Below are positions 41,490-50,285 of a DNA stretch of 64,000 nt, one piece after another. The stretch is from Cyanobium usitatum str. Tous (GTDB taxonomy: Bacteria > Cyanobacteriota > Cyanobacteriia > PCC-6307 > Cyanobiaceae). A model generated the notes under the pieces. That model saw only the letters and a program-made list of their open reading frames with translations, was not told where the DNA came from and ran no database searches. The stretch is from assembly GCF_003011885.1 (NCBI RefSeq), contig NZ_PXXO01000007.1, positions 1 to 64,000 on the forward strand, written 5' to 3'. Both the position numbers and the translations under genes were made by a program. Each line of letters begins with the position of its first letter. The first letter of the stretch is position 1.

Positions 41490-41981
41490 ATGGCCGACAC
41501 CTATTCCTTCGATGTGGTGAGCGATTTCGATCGCCAGGAGCTCGTCAACACAATCGATCAGGTGCGCCGCGACGTGGGCACCCGCTACGACCTCAAGGAT
41601 TCCAATACCGAAATCGAGGTGGAGGAGGCGAGCCTCACCATCACCACCGCCAGCGACATGACCCTTCAGGCCGTGGAGGACGTGCTGCGCCAGAAGGCAA
41701 CCAAGCGCAACCTCTCGCTGAAGATTTTTGACTTCCAGAGCCCCGAGCCCGTGGGGGGCAACCGGGTCAAGCAGGTGGTGAAACTGCGCAAAGGTTTGAG
41801 CTCTGAGCTGGCCAAGCAGCTGAGCAAAACCGTGCGCGACGAGCTCAAGAAGGTGACCGTTTCGATCCAGGGCGAAAGCCTGCGGATCACCGGCAAAAAC
41901 AAGGACGACCTGCAGCAGGCGATCAACCTGCTCAAGGCCCAGGACGTGGAAGTGCCTTTGCAGTTTGAGAACTACCGCTGA
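41490..41981 (+). CDS. YajQ-family nucleotide-binding protein
   Basis: 163 residues, full length for the family: MADTYSFDVVSDFDRQELVN, TRYDLKDSNTEIEVEEASLT, KVTVSIQGESLRITGKNKDD, LQQAINLLKAQDVEVPLQFE, NYR. YajQ proteins have two ferredoxin-like domains and bind cyclic di-GMP in some proteobacteria; in others they are of unknown role. The start codon ATG 41490 is preceded by no strong ribosome binding site. The 5-oxoprolinase gene starts four bases after its stop. Confidence 0.95.
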   Translation: MADTYSFDVVSDFDRQELVNTIDQVRRDVGTRYDLKDSNTEIEVEEASLTITTASDMTLQAVEDVLRQKATKRNLSLKIFDFQSPEPVGGNRVKQVVKLRKGLSSELAKQLSKTVRDELKKVTVSIQGESLRITGKNKDDLQQAINLLKAQDVEVPLQFENYR

Positions 41982-41985
41982 GCCG

Positions 41986-44900
41986 GTGCAGCCGGCTTGT
42001 TCCGCCCCTGGTTGGCGGTTCTGGGTTGATCGGGGTGGCACCTTCACAGACGTGGTGGGCTGCAGCCCCGCCGGCGAGCTGCTGGTGCGCAAGGTGCTGT
42101 CGGTGCAGCCGGAGTGCCCGGGGGACCCGGCCGTGCGTGCCATAGCTGCGCTGCTGAGCCAGGAGCCCGGCGTTATGGCCGGCAGCCCCCTGCCGCTGGG
42201 ATTGGTGCGGGAGGTGAGGCTCGGCACCACCGTGGCCACCAACGCCTTGCTGGAGCAGCGCGGCGCCGGGGTGGTGCTGCTGATCAACCGCGGCTTTGCC
42301 GACTTGCTCAGCATCGGCGACCTGCACCGCCCCGACCTCTTTGCCCTAGCCATTCAGCGGCCCAACCCCCTGCGGGTGAGGGTTTTGGAGGTGGAGGGGC
42401 GCCTGGATGCGGAGGGATTCGAGCTTGAGGCGCTGCGATGGGGAGAGGATTTGCAGCAGCTGCTGCTGCAAGCCCAGGCCGACGGCTACAACAGTTGCGC
42501 GGTTGCCCTGCTGCACAGCACCCGCAATCCCAGCCAGGAGCTGCAGCTGGAGCAGTGGCTCGCACCCCTGGGCTTCGAGGCCGTGGTGCTCTCCCATCGG
42601 CTCAGTGGCCAGCCAAGGCTCGTGCCCCGCGGCCAGACCGCCCTGGTGGAGGCGGCGGTGGCGCCGGTGCTGGGCCGCTACCTGCGCCAGGTGCAGCGGG
42701 CCTTGGGGCCAGCAACCCGGCTGCGGGTGATGCGATCCAGTGGGGCTCTGGCAGCGCCTGAACTGCTGCTGGCCAAAGACACGATCCTCTCGGGGCCGGC
42801 CGGAGGCATGGTGGGCGCCGTGGCAGTGGGCAGGAGGGCCCTTGCTGCCGCTGGGCTGCCCCCTCAGCCGATCGTTGGTTTCGACATGGGTGGCACCTCC
42901 ACCGATGTGTTCCATTTCGATGACCGCTGCCTCTCAGGCGCTGGCGGTGATCTGGCCTGGGAGCGCAGCCCTGCCACCGAGATCGCTGGGCTGGAATTGC
43001 AAGCTCCGATGTTGCCGATTCACACCGTGGCTGCTGGCGGCGGCTCGGTGCTGCGCTTTGACGGCAGGCGGCTGCAGGTTGGGCCTGTTTCTGCAGGAGC
43101 TGATCCCGGTCCAGCGGCTTACCGCCGCGGCGGACCGCTCACCATCACCGATGCCAACGTGCTGCTAGGCCGTCTGCCGCTTGCCGCCCTGCCAGCGGTG
43201 TTTGGCCCCAAGGGCGACCAACCCGCTGATGGGGAAGCGGTGCGGCGAGGGTTTGCGGAGCTGGCGCTTGAGATGGCCGCGGTTGCACCTGGGATCAGTC
43301 CGGAGCGGCTGGCGGCAGGTGCCCTGCAGATCGCCATTGAAACGATGGCGGAAGCCCTGCGCCGCATCTCGATCCAACGCGGCCACGACCTGCGCGAGGC
43401 CCTGTTGGTGAGCTACGGCGGCGCTGGCGGTCAGCATGCCTGCCGCCTGGCCGAGGTGCTGGCTGTGACGCGGGTGTTGCTCCACCCCTTGGCGGGGGTG
43501 CTTTCCGCCTATGGCCTCGGCATGGCCGAGCAGAGGTTGCTGCTGGAGTGCTCGCCGCGGTTGCCGCTGCGCCCCGACAGCCTGCCCCTGCTGCGTCAGC
43601 GCTGCGCCGAGCTGGAGCAGCAGGGGTTCGCCGACCTGCGCCGGCTGGGGGATTTGGCCGAGGGGGCCACTGGCCGGATTGGGGTGCAGCTGGAGCTGCG
43701 GGCCGCCGGCAGCGAGCGGGGTCTGGAGGTGGCGTGGTTGCCAGACGAGCAAGGGGTTGAAGACCTGAAGCGAGCCTTTAGCGCCGCCCATCTGCAGCGC
43801 TTCGGTTATGGCCCGGTGGGCGAAGACTGGATCGTGGAGCGCCTGCTGGTTGAGCTGGCTCCCCCGGCGGTGGTTCCAGAACAGGCAGTGCTTCCAGGAC
43901 AGGCAGTGGCTGGAGGACAGGCAGTGGTTCGAGGAAAGGCAGTGGCTGTAGCCCCGTTTGCCCCAACCACTCCCCTGTGGCTGGGCGAGGCGGCCGGCTG
44001 GCGGCCGGTGCCGCTTTGGCAGCGCTCCCAGCTGCAGCACCAGCAGAGGCTCGCGGGGCCAGCCCTGGTAGTCGATGCGACCACCACCACCGTGCTGGAG
44101 CCTGGCTGGCAAGCCCTGGTGCTAGCTGATGGAGCCCTGCTGTTGGAGCGGGACGGCGCGGCAATTGGCCAGACTGGTGATAACTGTGTTGAACATGGGG
44201 AGCAGGGGCCCGATCCCACCCTGCTAGAGCTCTACAACCACCGCTTTGCAGCCATCGCCGAGCAGATGGGGGGGCGGCTGCAGCAGAGCGCCCGCTCGGT
44301 GAACATCCGTGAGCGGCTCGATTTCTCTTGCGCCCTCTTCGATGCTGCGGGTCAGCTTGTAGCCAATGCCCCCCATATCCCAGTGCACCTCGGTTCGATG
44401 GGCGACAGCGTGATCAGCCTGCTTGCCGCCATCGCCCGGGGCGAGCGTTCCCCATTGGCTTCTGGCGATGTGGTTTTGTCAAATAATCCTTACAACGGCG
44501 GCACCCACCTACCAGACATCACTGCCATTACGCCGGTTTTTGCCTCTGGTTTGGGCGACTCCCAGGCTGGGGCCCCTTTGTTTTATGTGGCCTGCCGCGG
44601 CCACCACGCCGATGTGGGCGGCATCACCCCGGGCTCGATGCCGGCCTTCAGTCGCAGCATCGACGATGAGGGCCTGCTACTCGACAACGTGCCGTTTTTG
44701 AGTAGTGGCAACTTTGATGAGTCGCTGTGGCGGCAGCGACTAGCTGCAGGTAGCCATCCAGTACGCAACCCCGACCAGTTGCTTGCCGATCTGCAGGCCC
44801 AGGCGGCGGCTAATCGGCTGGGTGTTCAGGAGCTGGGGCGCTTGATTGAGCGCCACGGCCTCGACGAGGTGCGGGCCTACATGGCCCATGGGCAAGTCCA

Positions 44901-45789
44901 CGGTGCCGAGGCGGTGGCTCGGGCGATTGCGCACCTCAGCGACGGGTCTGCCCGGGTGGAGCTCGACCACGGCGCCTTCATCCAGGTAGCTGTTCGCATC
45001 GACGCTGAGGCTCGCCGGGTTCAGGTTGATTTCAGCGGCACTTCGCCCCAGCACAGCGGCAATCTCAACGCCCCTCTAGCCGTAACCAAGGCTGTGGTGC
45101 TCTACGTGTTTCGCTGCCTGGTGGGCGAACAGATCCCCCTCAATGCCGGCTGTTTCGAGCCGATCGAGCTGATCGTGCCGCCCGGCTCCCTGCTGCATCC
45201 CAATCCGCCGGCGGCGGTGGTTGCCGGCAATGTGGAAATCTCCCAAGCGGCAGCCAACGCTCTGTTTGCGGCGCTGGGGGTGCAAGCCGCCGCCCAGGGC
45301 ACGATGAATAACCTCAGCTTTGGTAATGGCCAATGCCAGTACTACGAAACGATCGGTGGGGGCAGCGGTGCTGGCATCCGCCCCGGTGGTGCGGGCTTTG
45401 ACGGGGCCGCCGCTGTGCAGAGCCACATGACCAACTCCCGTATCACCGACCCGGAAATTTTGGAAACGCGCTTTCCGGTGCGGCTGGAGCGCTTTGGGAT
45501 CCGGGTCGGATCGGGCGGGGATGGGCGGTTTCGGGGAGGCGATGGGGCGGTGCGGCAGGTGCGCTTCTTGGCCCCGATGACCGTTGAGCTGATCTCCGGT
45601 GCGCGGCGGGTGGCCCCCGCGGGGTTGGCCGGCGGGCTGCCGGGCGCCTGCGGCCGCAACACCTGGATCGGGGTTGATGGCACGAGCCGGCAGCTCGACG
45701 GCTGCTGCGAGCTGGAGCTCCAGCCGGGTGAAGCCCTGCGCATTGAGACACCAGGCGGTGGGGGCTACGGCGCTCCCAGCAGGCCATGA
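41986..45789 (+). CDS. 5-oxoprolinase (HyuA-HyuB fusion hydantoinase)
   Basis: About 1267 residues from GTG 41986 (a TTG at 41965 overlapping yajQ is possible). Residues 1-700 are the HyuA half: WVDRGGTFTDVVGCSPAGEL, RLGTTVATNALLEQRGAGVV, GFDMGGTSTDVFHFD and LRRISIQRGHDLREALLVSY. Residues from about 743 are HyuB: LLELYNHRFAAIAEQMGGRL, HADVGGITPGSMPAFSRSID, GGGSGAGIRPGGAGFDG. ATP-dependent opening of 5-oxoproline to glutamate is the family reaction. The linker (about 629-652) is an 18-base repeat array. The ggt start overlaps the stop (ATGA), linking both to gamma-glutamyl peptide breakdown. Confidence 0.93.
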   Translation: MQPACSAPGWRFWVDRGGTFTDVVGCSPAGELLVRKVLSVQPECPGDPAVRAIAALLSQEPGVMAGSPLPLGLVREVRLGTTVATNALLEQRGAGVVLLINRGFADLLSIGDLHRPDLFALAIQRPNPLRVRVLEVEGRLDAEGFELEALRWGEDLQQLLLQAQADGYNSCAVALLHSTRNPSQELQLEQWLAPLGFEAVVLSHRLSGQPRLVPRGQTALVEAAVAPVLGRYLRQVQRALGPATRLRVMRSSGALAAPELLLAKDTILSGPAGGMVGAVAVGRRALAAAGLPPQPIVGFDMGGTSTDVFHFDDRCLSGAGGDLAWERSPATEIAGLELQAPMLPIHTVAAGGGSVLRFDGRRLQVGPVSAGADPGPAAYRRGGPLTITDANVLLGRLPLAALPAVFGPKGDQPADGEAVRRGFAELALEMAAVAPGISPERLAAGALQIAIETMAEALRRISIQRGHDLREALLVSYGGAGGQHACRLAEVLAVTRVLLHPLAGVLSAYGLGMAEQRLLLECSPRLPLRPDSLPLLRQRCAELEQQGFADLRRLGDLAEGATGRIGVQLELRAAGSERGLEVAWLPDEQGVEDLKRAFSAAHLQRFGYGPVGEDWIVERLLVELAPPAVVPEQAVLPGQAVAGGQAVVRGKAVAVAPFAPTTPLWLGEAAGWRPVPLWQRSQLQHQQRLAGPALVVDATTTTVLEPGWQALVLADGALLLERDGAAIGQTGDNCVEHGEQGPDPTLLELYNHRFAAIAEQMGGRLQQSARSVNIRERLDFSCALFDAAGQLVANAPHIPVHLGSMGDSVISLLAAIARGERSPLASGDVVLSNNPYNGGTHLPDITAITPVFASGLGDSQAGAPLFYVACRGHHADVGGITPGSMPAFSRSIDDEGLLLDNVPFLSSGNFDESLWRQRLAAGSHPVRNPDQLLADLQAQAAANRLGVQELGRLIERHGLDEVRAYMAHGQVHGAEAVARAIAHLSDGSARVELDHGAFIQVAVRIDAEARRVQVDFSGTSPQHSGNLNAPLAVTKAVVLYVFRCLVGEQIPLNAGCFEPIELIVPPGSLLHPNPPAAVVAGNVEISQAAANALFAALGVQAAAQGTMNNLSFGNGQCQYYETIGGGSGAGIRPGGAGFDGAAAVQSHMTNSRITDPEILETRFPVRLERFGIRVGSGGDGRFRGGDGAVRQVRFLAPMTVELISGARRVAPAGLAGGLPGACGRNTWIGVDGTSRQLDGCCELELQPGEALRIETPGGGGYGAPSRP
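43870..43941 (+). repeat. Four 18-bp in-frame repeats in the 5-oxoprolinase linker
   Basis: Four imperfect 18-base units encode VVPEQA, VLPGQA, VAGGQA and VVRGKA. All keep GTG at the start and GCA at the end. They sit between the HyuA and HyuB halves, so changes in copy number would lengthen the linker by six residues without a frameshift. Confidence 0.85.
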
Positions 45790-47576
45790 AGCGACGGCTG
45801 CTAGCTGGGCTGGCGACGCTGCTGGCCGCACCAGCCCAGGCAGAGGTGCTGCAGGAGCGCAGCCAGCGCTTCCACCCCCAGTGGTCTGCCGCCGGCATGG
45901 TGGCAAGCCAGGAGCGCTGGGCATCGCTGGCGGGCGCTGAAATCCTGGCCAGCGGCGGCAATGCGGTGGATGCGGCGGTGGCCACGGCCTTTGCCTTGGC
46001 GGTCACCTTGCCCCAGGCGGGCAACCTCGGCGGCGGTGGTTTTTTGGTGCTGTGGCTGCCCGGACCATCACCGGCTGCGGGCCGGGGCTGCCCTACCGCC
46101 CCGGAGCTGCGCCTTGGCCGTGGCACGGCAGTGGCCGTCAACTTTCGCGAGACGGCGCCCCTGGCAGCCACCGCTGGGATGTTCCTCGGCCCCGAAGGCG
46201 AGGTGGATCGTGAGCGAGCCACCCGCAGCCTGTTGAGTGTGGCCGTGCCTGGCAGCCCCGCTGGCTTACTGCTGAGCCAGCGCTGTTATGGCCGGCTCTC
46301 GCGGGCCGCGGTGCTTGCACCGGCGATCCGCCTGGCTAGTCGCGGTTTTCCGGTGGGCAAGGAACTGGCCGATTCCCTGCGCCAGGCCACACCCCTGCTG
46401 CAGTCAGATACCACTTCCAGCCAGCTGTTTCTCAAGCGCCCTCTGCGGCCGGCAGAGCTGTGGCGCCAGCCCCTGCTTGCCGCCAGCCTGCGGCGCATCG
46501 CCGCCCAGGGCGAACCAGGCTTTTACGAGGGCCCGATCGCTGACGCATTGGTGACCTTGATGCGCCAACGGGGCGGCCTGATTAGCCATGCCGACCTCAA
46601 GGGCTACCGGGCCCAGCTGGTGCGCCCCCTGCAGGCAAGATTCCGAAACCATCCGGTGCTCACCATGCCGCCCCCCAGTGGTGGTGGCGTCACTTTGCTG
46701 CAACTGCTCCAGGTGCTCGAGCCCGTGCCCCTCGCTGAGCTGGGTCTCAACAGCGCCGCCAGCCTGCACCGGATGGTGGAGGCGATGAACCTTGCCTATC
46801 GAGATCGCAACCATTGGCTAGGAGACCCCGATCAGGTGGTGATGCCGTTGGAGCGCTTGCTGAGTGCGGCCCATGCGGAGCGGTTGCGGGCCCAGATCCA
46901 GCTTCAGCGCCATCGCCCCGCCAGCGAGCTAGCGGCCCAGGGCCTCCAGGCAGGTGGTACCAACACAACCCATCTTTCAGTGGCCGATCGCCAAGGGGGG
47001 ATGGTGGCCCTCACCACCACCCTCAACTTCGCCTATGGCAGTGGCATCAGCGTTCCCGGCGCCGGTTTCCTGCTCAACAACGAGATGGACGACTTCACTG
47101 CCCAGCCCGGCGTGGCCAATGCCTACGGGCTGGTGCAGGGCAGCGCTAACGCCATCGCCCCGGGCAAGCGACCACTTAGCTCGATGACGCCCACCTTGAT
47201 ATTTCGCCCCGATGGCCGGCCCTGGCTGGCTACCGGCAGCCCTGGCGGCAGTCGCATCATCACCACCGTGCTGCAGGTGCTGCTCAACCGCATGGTGCAT
47301 GGCCTGAACCTGGCCTCAGCCGTGGCCAGCCCCCGCATTCACTCCCAGCTATGGCCCGATCAGATCAGCGTGGAACAGGGACTGAGCCCTGACACGGTGG
47401 GATTGCTGGAAGCAAAAGGCCACCGTGTAGTCGTTACGGCCGCCATGGGATCGGCAAACAGCGTTGAGGTGCTGCCTGATGGAGGCAGCTTGGGGGTGGC
47501 TGATCCCCGCCGCCTCGATGCGGCGGCCATTGGCGAGCTGCCGCTCAACTGGCCGGCTGGCTTGGTGGGGCCGTGA
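45786..47576 (+). CDS. ggt: Gamma-glutamyltransferase
   Basis: 596 residues. MKRRLLAGLATLLAAPAQAE is a Sec signal peptide, so the enzyme is exported. WASLAGAEILASGGNAVDAA, GNLGGGGFLVLWL and FYEGPIADALVTLMRQRGGL are in the large subunit; the autocatalytic cleavage site is NTTHLSVADRQGGMVALTTT, with the nucleophile Thr near residue 395, and GSPGGSRIITTVLQVLLN follows. It releases glutamate or transfers gamma-glutamyl groups from glutathione in the periplasm. With the upstream 5-oxoprolinase it would recycle glutamate from gamma-glutamyl compounds. Its 3' end overlaps the convergent hdeD-like gene by 32 bases. Confidence 0.95.
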   Translation: MKRRLLAGLATLLAAPAQAEVLQERSQRFHPQWSAAGMVASQERWASLAGAEILASGGNAVDAAVATAFALAVTLPQAGNLGGGGFLVLWLPGPSPAAGRGCPTAPELRLGRGTAVAVNFRETAPLAATAGMFLGPEGEVDRERATRSLLSVAVPGSPAGLLLSQRCYGRLSRAAVLAPAIRLASRGFPVGKELADSLRQATPLLQSDTTSSQLFLKRPLRPAELWRQPLLAASLRRIAAQGEPGFYEGPIADALVTLMRQRGGLISHADLKGYRAQLVRPLQARFRNHPVLTMPPPSGGGVTLLQLLQVLEPVPLAELGLNSAASLHRMVEAMNLAYRDRNHWLGDPDQVVMPLERLLSAAHAERLRAQIQLQRHRPASELAAQGLQAGGTNTTHLSVADRQGGMVALTTTLNFAYGSGISVPGAGFLLNNEMDDFTAQPGVANAYGLVQGSANAIAPGKRPLSSMTPTLIFRPDGRPWLATGSPGGSRIITTVLQVLLNRMVHGLNLASAVASPRIHSQLWPDQISVEQGLSPDTVGLLEAKGHRVVVTAAMGSANSVEVLPDGGSLGVADPRRLDAAAIGELPLNWPAGLVGP

Positions 47577-48069
47577 GCAGGTTGATGGCGGAAAACGCCA
47601 TGCCAATGCCAAACAACATGCCGATCGCCCAGATGCTGTCGGAGGGCCATTCGGCGATGAGCATGCCGCCGAGTACGGCGGTGACGATCCCGTCAATCAG
47701 CACCAAGCCACGAGCCGCTCCCTGGCCAGTGGCCGCGGCGGCTAGCTCCATCACGCCCTCGAAAGCAAGCAGGAAACCGACAAACAGCGTCAAGCTCACC
47801 TCACTGGCAACTGGGAATGCCAGCACCCAAATGCCACCGCCCAAATAAAGCAGGCCGGAGAACAGGCGGAAGATTTTTCCTTTGATATCGGCTTCGCCAG
47901 TGAGACGCAGAATTTGGGACACCCCGGCAATCACTGATACGGCACCAACGGCGATAGTGAGCAAGGTGGCTGAGACAAATGGCAGCACCACCGACAGCCC
48001 GGCCGCAGCAAACAGCAGGGCTGCGGTGACCCAGCGCAGGGCGGGAGAAGCAGGAACTGTCACCGGCAT
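47545..48069 (-). CDS. HdeD-family membrane protein
   Basis: 174 residues with about six hydrophobic helices: RWVTAALLFAAAGLSVVLPF, LTIAVGAVSVIAGVSQILRL, LLYLGGGIWVLAFPVASEVS, LFVGFLLAFEGVMELAAAAT, LVLIDGIVTAVLGGMLIAEW, SIWAIGMLFGIGMAFSAINL. This is the two-by-three helix repeat of HdeD (DUF308) proteins, which help in acid resistance in E. coli. Many bacteria have diverged homologues of unknown function. It is convergent with ggt and divergent from the oxidase cluster that starts 150 bases away. Confidence 0.85.
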   Translation of the reverse strand: MPVTVPASPALRWVTAALLFAAAGLSVVLPFVSATLLTIAVGAVSVIAGVSQILRLTGEADIKGKIFRLFSGLLYLGGGIWVLAFPVASEVSLTLFVGFLLAFEGVMELAAAATGQGAARGLVLIDGIVTAVLGGMLIAEWPSDSIWAIGMLFGIGMAFSAINLLTAPPSQPAS

Positions 48070-48218
48070 AAAAGCAATTAGCTTTCAACTTTAATCGCCG
48101 CGCCATAAGGACCCGCTGTCAGGAAATGCTCACGGCTATGTAGCAAAGCATCACAGCTTTCGGCGTTGCCAGATGGCTCGCTCCAGCGTGGTTATCAATC
48201 GTGTTTGGTATAGGCGCC

Positions 48219-48716
48219 ATGCTTGAGCTGCTACCGCCGCTCAACGACCACAACCTCCCTTGGATGGACACCATCCATCCGATCGTTGTGCACTTTGTGA
48301 TCGCTATGGGGCTGATTACCTTTGTATTTGATCTGATCGGAGTTGTAACCCGCCGGCCAGCTCTATTTGAGGTTAGTTTTTGGAATCTCCTATTTGCCAC
48401 GGCCGCCATCTTTGTGGCGATCATGTTTGGCCAGATTGAGGCGGGGCTGGCCAATCCCTATGGCGCCTCCCGCGACATCCTCAATCTGCACAGCACGATC
48501 GGCTGGTCTTTGGCTGGGGTGTTGTCGCTGATGTCGGGCTGGCGTTATGTAATTCGCAGTAAAGACCCCCACCAGTTGCCCTTGGCATTTCTTGGCGCTG
48601 GTGGGCTGCTCAGTGCCCTGATCGTATTGCAGGTCACCCTTGGTAATCAGTTGATCTGGGTGTACGGCCTGCACACGGTGCCGGTGGTGCAAGCCATGCG
48701 CTCAGGGCTGGTGTGA
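48219..48716 (+). CDS. DUF2231 membrane protein (first of the oxidase cluster)
   Basis: 165 residues from ATG 48219 (MLELLPPLNDHNLPWMDTIH). Four membrane helices are predicted, at about 25-45, 60-80, 95-115 and 125-150. MDTIHPIVVHFVIAMGLITF and ILNLHSTIGWSLAGVLSLMS place conserved His residues (IHPIVVHF; LHST) near helix ends, suitable for heme or quinone contacts. DUF2231 proteins often lie beside cytochrome oxidases and metal proteins. The stop overlaps the second DUF2231 start by one base, so the pair is co-translated. Function is inferred, not known. Confidence 0.85.
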   Translation: MLELLPPLNDHNLPWMDTIHPIVVHFVIAMGLITFVFDLIGVVTRRPALFEVSFWNLLFATAAIFVAIMFGQIEAGLANPYGASRDILNLHSTIGWSLAGVLSLMSGWRYVIRSKDPHQLPLAFLGAGGLLSALIVLQVTLGNQLIWVYGLHTVPVVQAMRSGLV

Positions 48717-49336
48717 TGGCTGCCTTCATTCCGGCGGGCTCACCGATTGAGCAGTTGGCAGCTGATCTTGGCCCCAATGGGCTGCCCTATGCCCTGCCAA
48801 TTCACCCCAACCTGGTGCATTTCACGATCGGTCTGTTCGTGATTGCCATCGCCTTCGATATTGCCGGCGCCCTCTACCCGGTAGAAAAGCGGGTGTTTCG
48901 CTTTCTCGCCCTGCCCGTAACCCGCGGGGGCTTCCACGATGTGGGTTGGTACAACCTGCTGGCCTGCGCCATCGTTACCTTCTTCACTGTGGCCGCTGGC
49001 TTCTACGAGATGCTGCTGGCGGTGCCCCTGCCTGGAGTTACAAGCAGCATCGGTCTACAGAGCATGGAGACGATGCTTGTGCATGGCGTCGGTGGGGTTG
49101 TGATCCTGCTGGTGATCGTCGCCATGACTGTGTGGCGGGGCTATCAGCGCTTTGTCTGGCGTCGTGACATGGGGCGTCAGGTGCAGTGGCTCTATTTGCT
49201 GGTGGGCCTGGGCTTATTTCTTGTGATCGGGCTGCACGGCACCCTCGGCGCTGAGCTTGCGGCTGAATTTGGTGTTCACATCACTGCCGACCAACTTCTT
49301 GCCGCTGGCGCTGATCTCAAGGAGGCCCTGCCGTGA
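48716..49336 (+). CDS. DUF2231 membrane protein (second of the oxidase cluster)
   Basis: 206 residues from ATG 48716 (a GTG directly before is possible). PYALPIHPNLVHFTIGLFVI repeats the IHPxxVHF motif of the preceding gene, and METMLVHGVGGVVILLVIVA and VIGLHGTLGAELAAEFG add more membrane-embedded His. Four helices are predicted. A periplasmic tail follows the last one. The stop overlaps the coxB-like gene by four bases (GTGA). Together with the first DUF2231 gene it could form a four-plus-four-helix electron-transfer or assembly unit of the oxidase. Confidence 0.85.
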   Translation: MAAFIPAGSPIEQLAADLGPNGLPYALPIHPNLVHFTIGLFVIAIAFDIAGALYPVEKRVFRFLALPVTRGGFHDVGWYNLLACAIVTFFTVAAGFYEMLLAVPLPGVTSSIGLQSMETMLVHGVGGVVILLVIVAMTVWRGYQRFVWRRDMGRQVQWLYLLVGLGLFLVIGLHGTLGAELAAEFGVHITADQLLAAGADLKEALP

Positions 49337-50280
49337 GTAATTCCTCTGACCGCTCCCGGCTGCCGATCAGCGGCCTGGGCCTGGTGGCCCTGCTTGGGTG
49401 GATCGGTTTGCTGGTGGCCTTGAGCTGGTGGATGGCCCAGCAGGCATATCGTTGGTTGCCGGTGCAGGCATCTACCGCGGCACCACTGGTCGATGGGCTG
49501 TTCAGCTTTGAAACGGGCATCGGTACTTTCGTGTTTGGGGCGGTGGTCTCGGTGATGGCTTGGGTGCTGCTTAAGCACCGCGCCGACAAGTACGACGAGA
49601 GCGATGCGGAGCCGATTGAGGGAAATACCCGGCTTGAGGTGATCTGGACGGTCATTCCCTTACTGCTGGTGATGGCCATCGCGGTTTACGCCATGCGCGT
49701 CAACACCAAACTCGGAGTTCTTGGACCGATGGAGCACATCCATTTGGCTAATCCGGTGGAAGACCAGGGGGGCTACGCCGTCGATCGCTTGCCGGCCGAG
49801 CAGGTGGAGGTAATTGCTCGCCAGTGGTCGTGGGAGTTTCGCTATCCAAGCGCCAATGTTTCCACCACCGAGCTGCATTTGCCGGTTGATCAGCCCGTCA
49901 CCTTCCGTCTTGTTTCCGATGACGTGTTGCATGGCTTTTACATCCCGGCCTTCCGCCTCAAGCAGGACGTGATCCCGGGTCGGGCGATCAACTTCAACCT
50001 CACTCCCACCCGTGAGGGGCGCTATCGCCTCCGAGATTCCCAGTTCAGTGGCACCTGGTTTGCCGCCAACCAGGCCGATGTGGTGGTCGAGAGCTCCGAG
50101 GTCTACCAGGCTTGGCTGGAGAACGCCGCTAGACAGCCGCTGCAGAGCGGTTTAAGTGATGCAGTAATCGAGTATGGCGAGCGCAAACAGCTGAAAAATC
50201 CAGGCTGGGCCACCGTGCCTCCAGCTCCACCGCCCCAGGTGAACGTTCCCGGATCCAACTCCCTGCCGCACGACGCCTGA
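49333..50280 (+). CDS. ctaC: Cytochrome oxidase subunit II lacking the CuA site (ARTO type)
   Basis: 315 residues from GTG 49333. Two membrane helices lie near 12-38 and 58-80 (FETGIGTFVFGAVVSVMAWV). The cupredoxin domain has EVIARQWSWEFRYPSANVST and DDVLHGFYIPAFRLKQDVIP, but where subunit II normally has CxxxC...H for CuA, this protein reads RLRDSQFSGTWFAANQADVV with no Cys and no distal His. That is the mark of cyanobacterial alternative respiratory terminal oxidases, believed to take electrons from quinol rather than cytochrome c. Five bases separate it from ctaD. Confidence 0.93.
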   Translation: MSNSSDRSRLPISGLGLVALLGWIGLLVALSWWMAQQAYRWLPVQASTAAPLVDGLFSFETGIGTFVFGAVVSVMAWVLLKHRADKYDESDAEPIEGNTRLEVIWTVIPLLLVMAIAVYAMRVNTKLGVLGPMEHIHLANPVEDQGGYAVDRLPAEQVEVIARQWSWEFRYPSANVSTTELHLPVDQPVTFRLVSDDVLHGFYIPAFRLKQDVIPGRAINFNLTPTREGRYRLRDSQFSGTWFAANQADVVVESSEVYQAWLENAARQPLQSGLSDAVIEYGERKQLKNPGWATVPPAPPPQVNVPGSNSLPHDA

Positions 50281-50285
50281 GCCCG

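Noticed and set aside
41262-42353. 363-codon open frame on the minus strand across the YajQ-like and 5-oxoprolinase genes
   Set aside because: Antisense to two clear genes; its protein has no recognisable domain.
45076-45924. 282-codon antisense frame at the end of 5-oxoprolinase
   Set aside because: Shadow of the HyuB domain; no ribosome binding site or motif.
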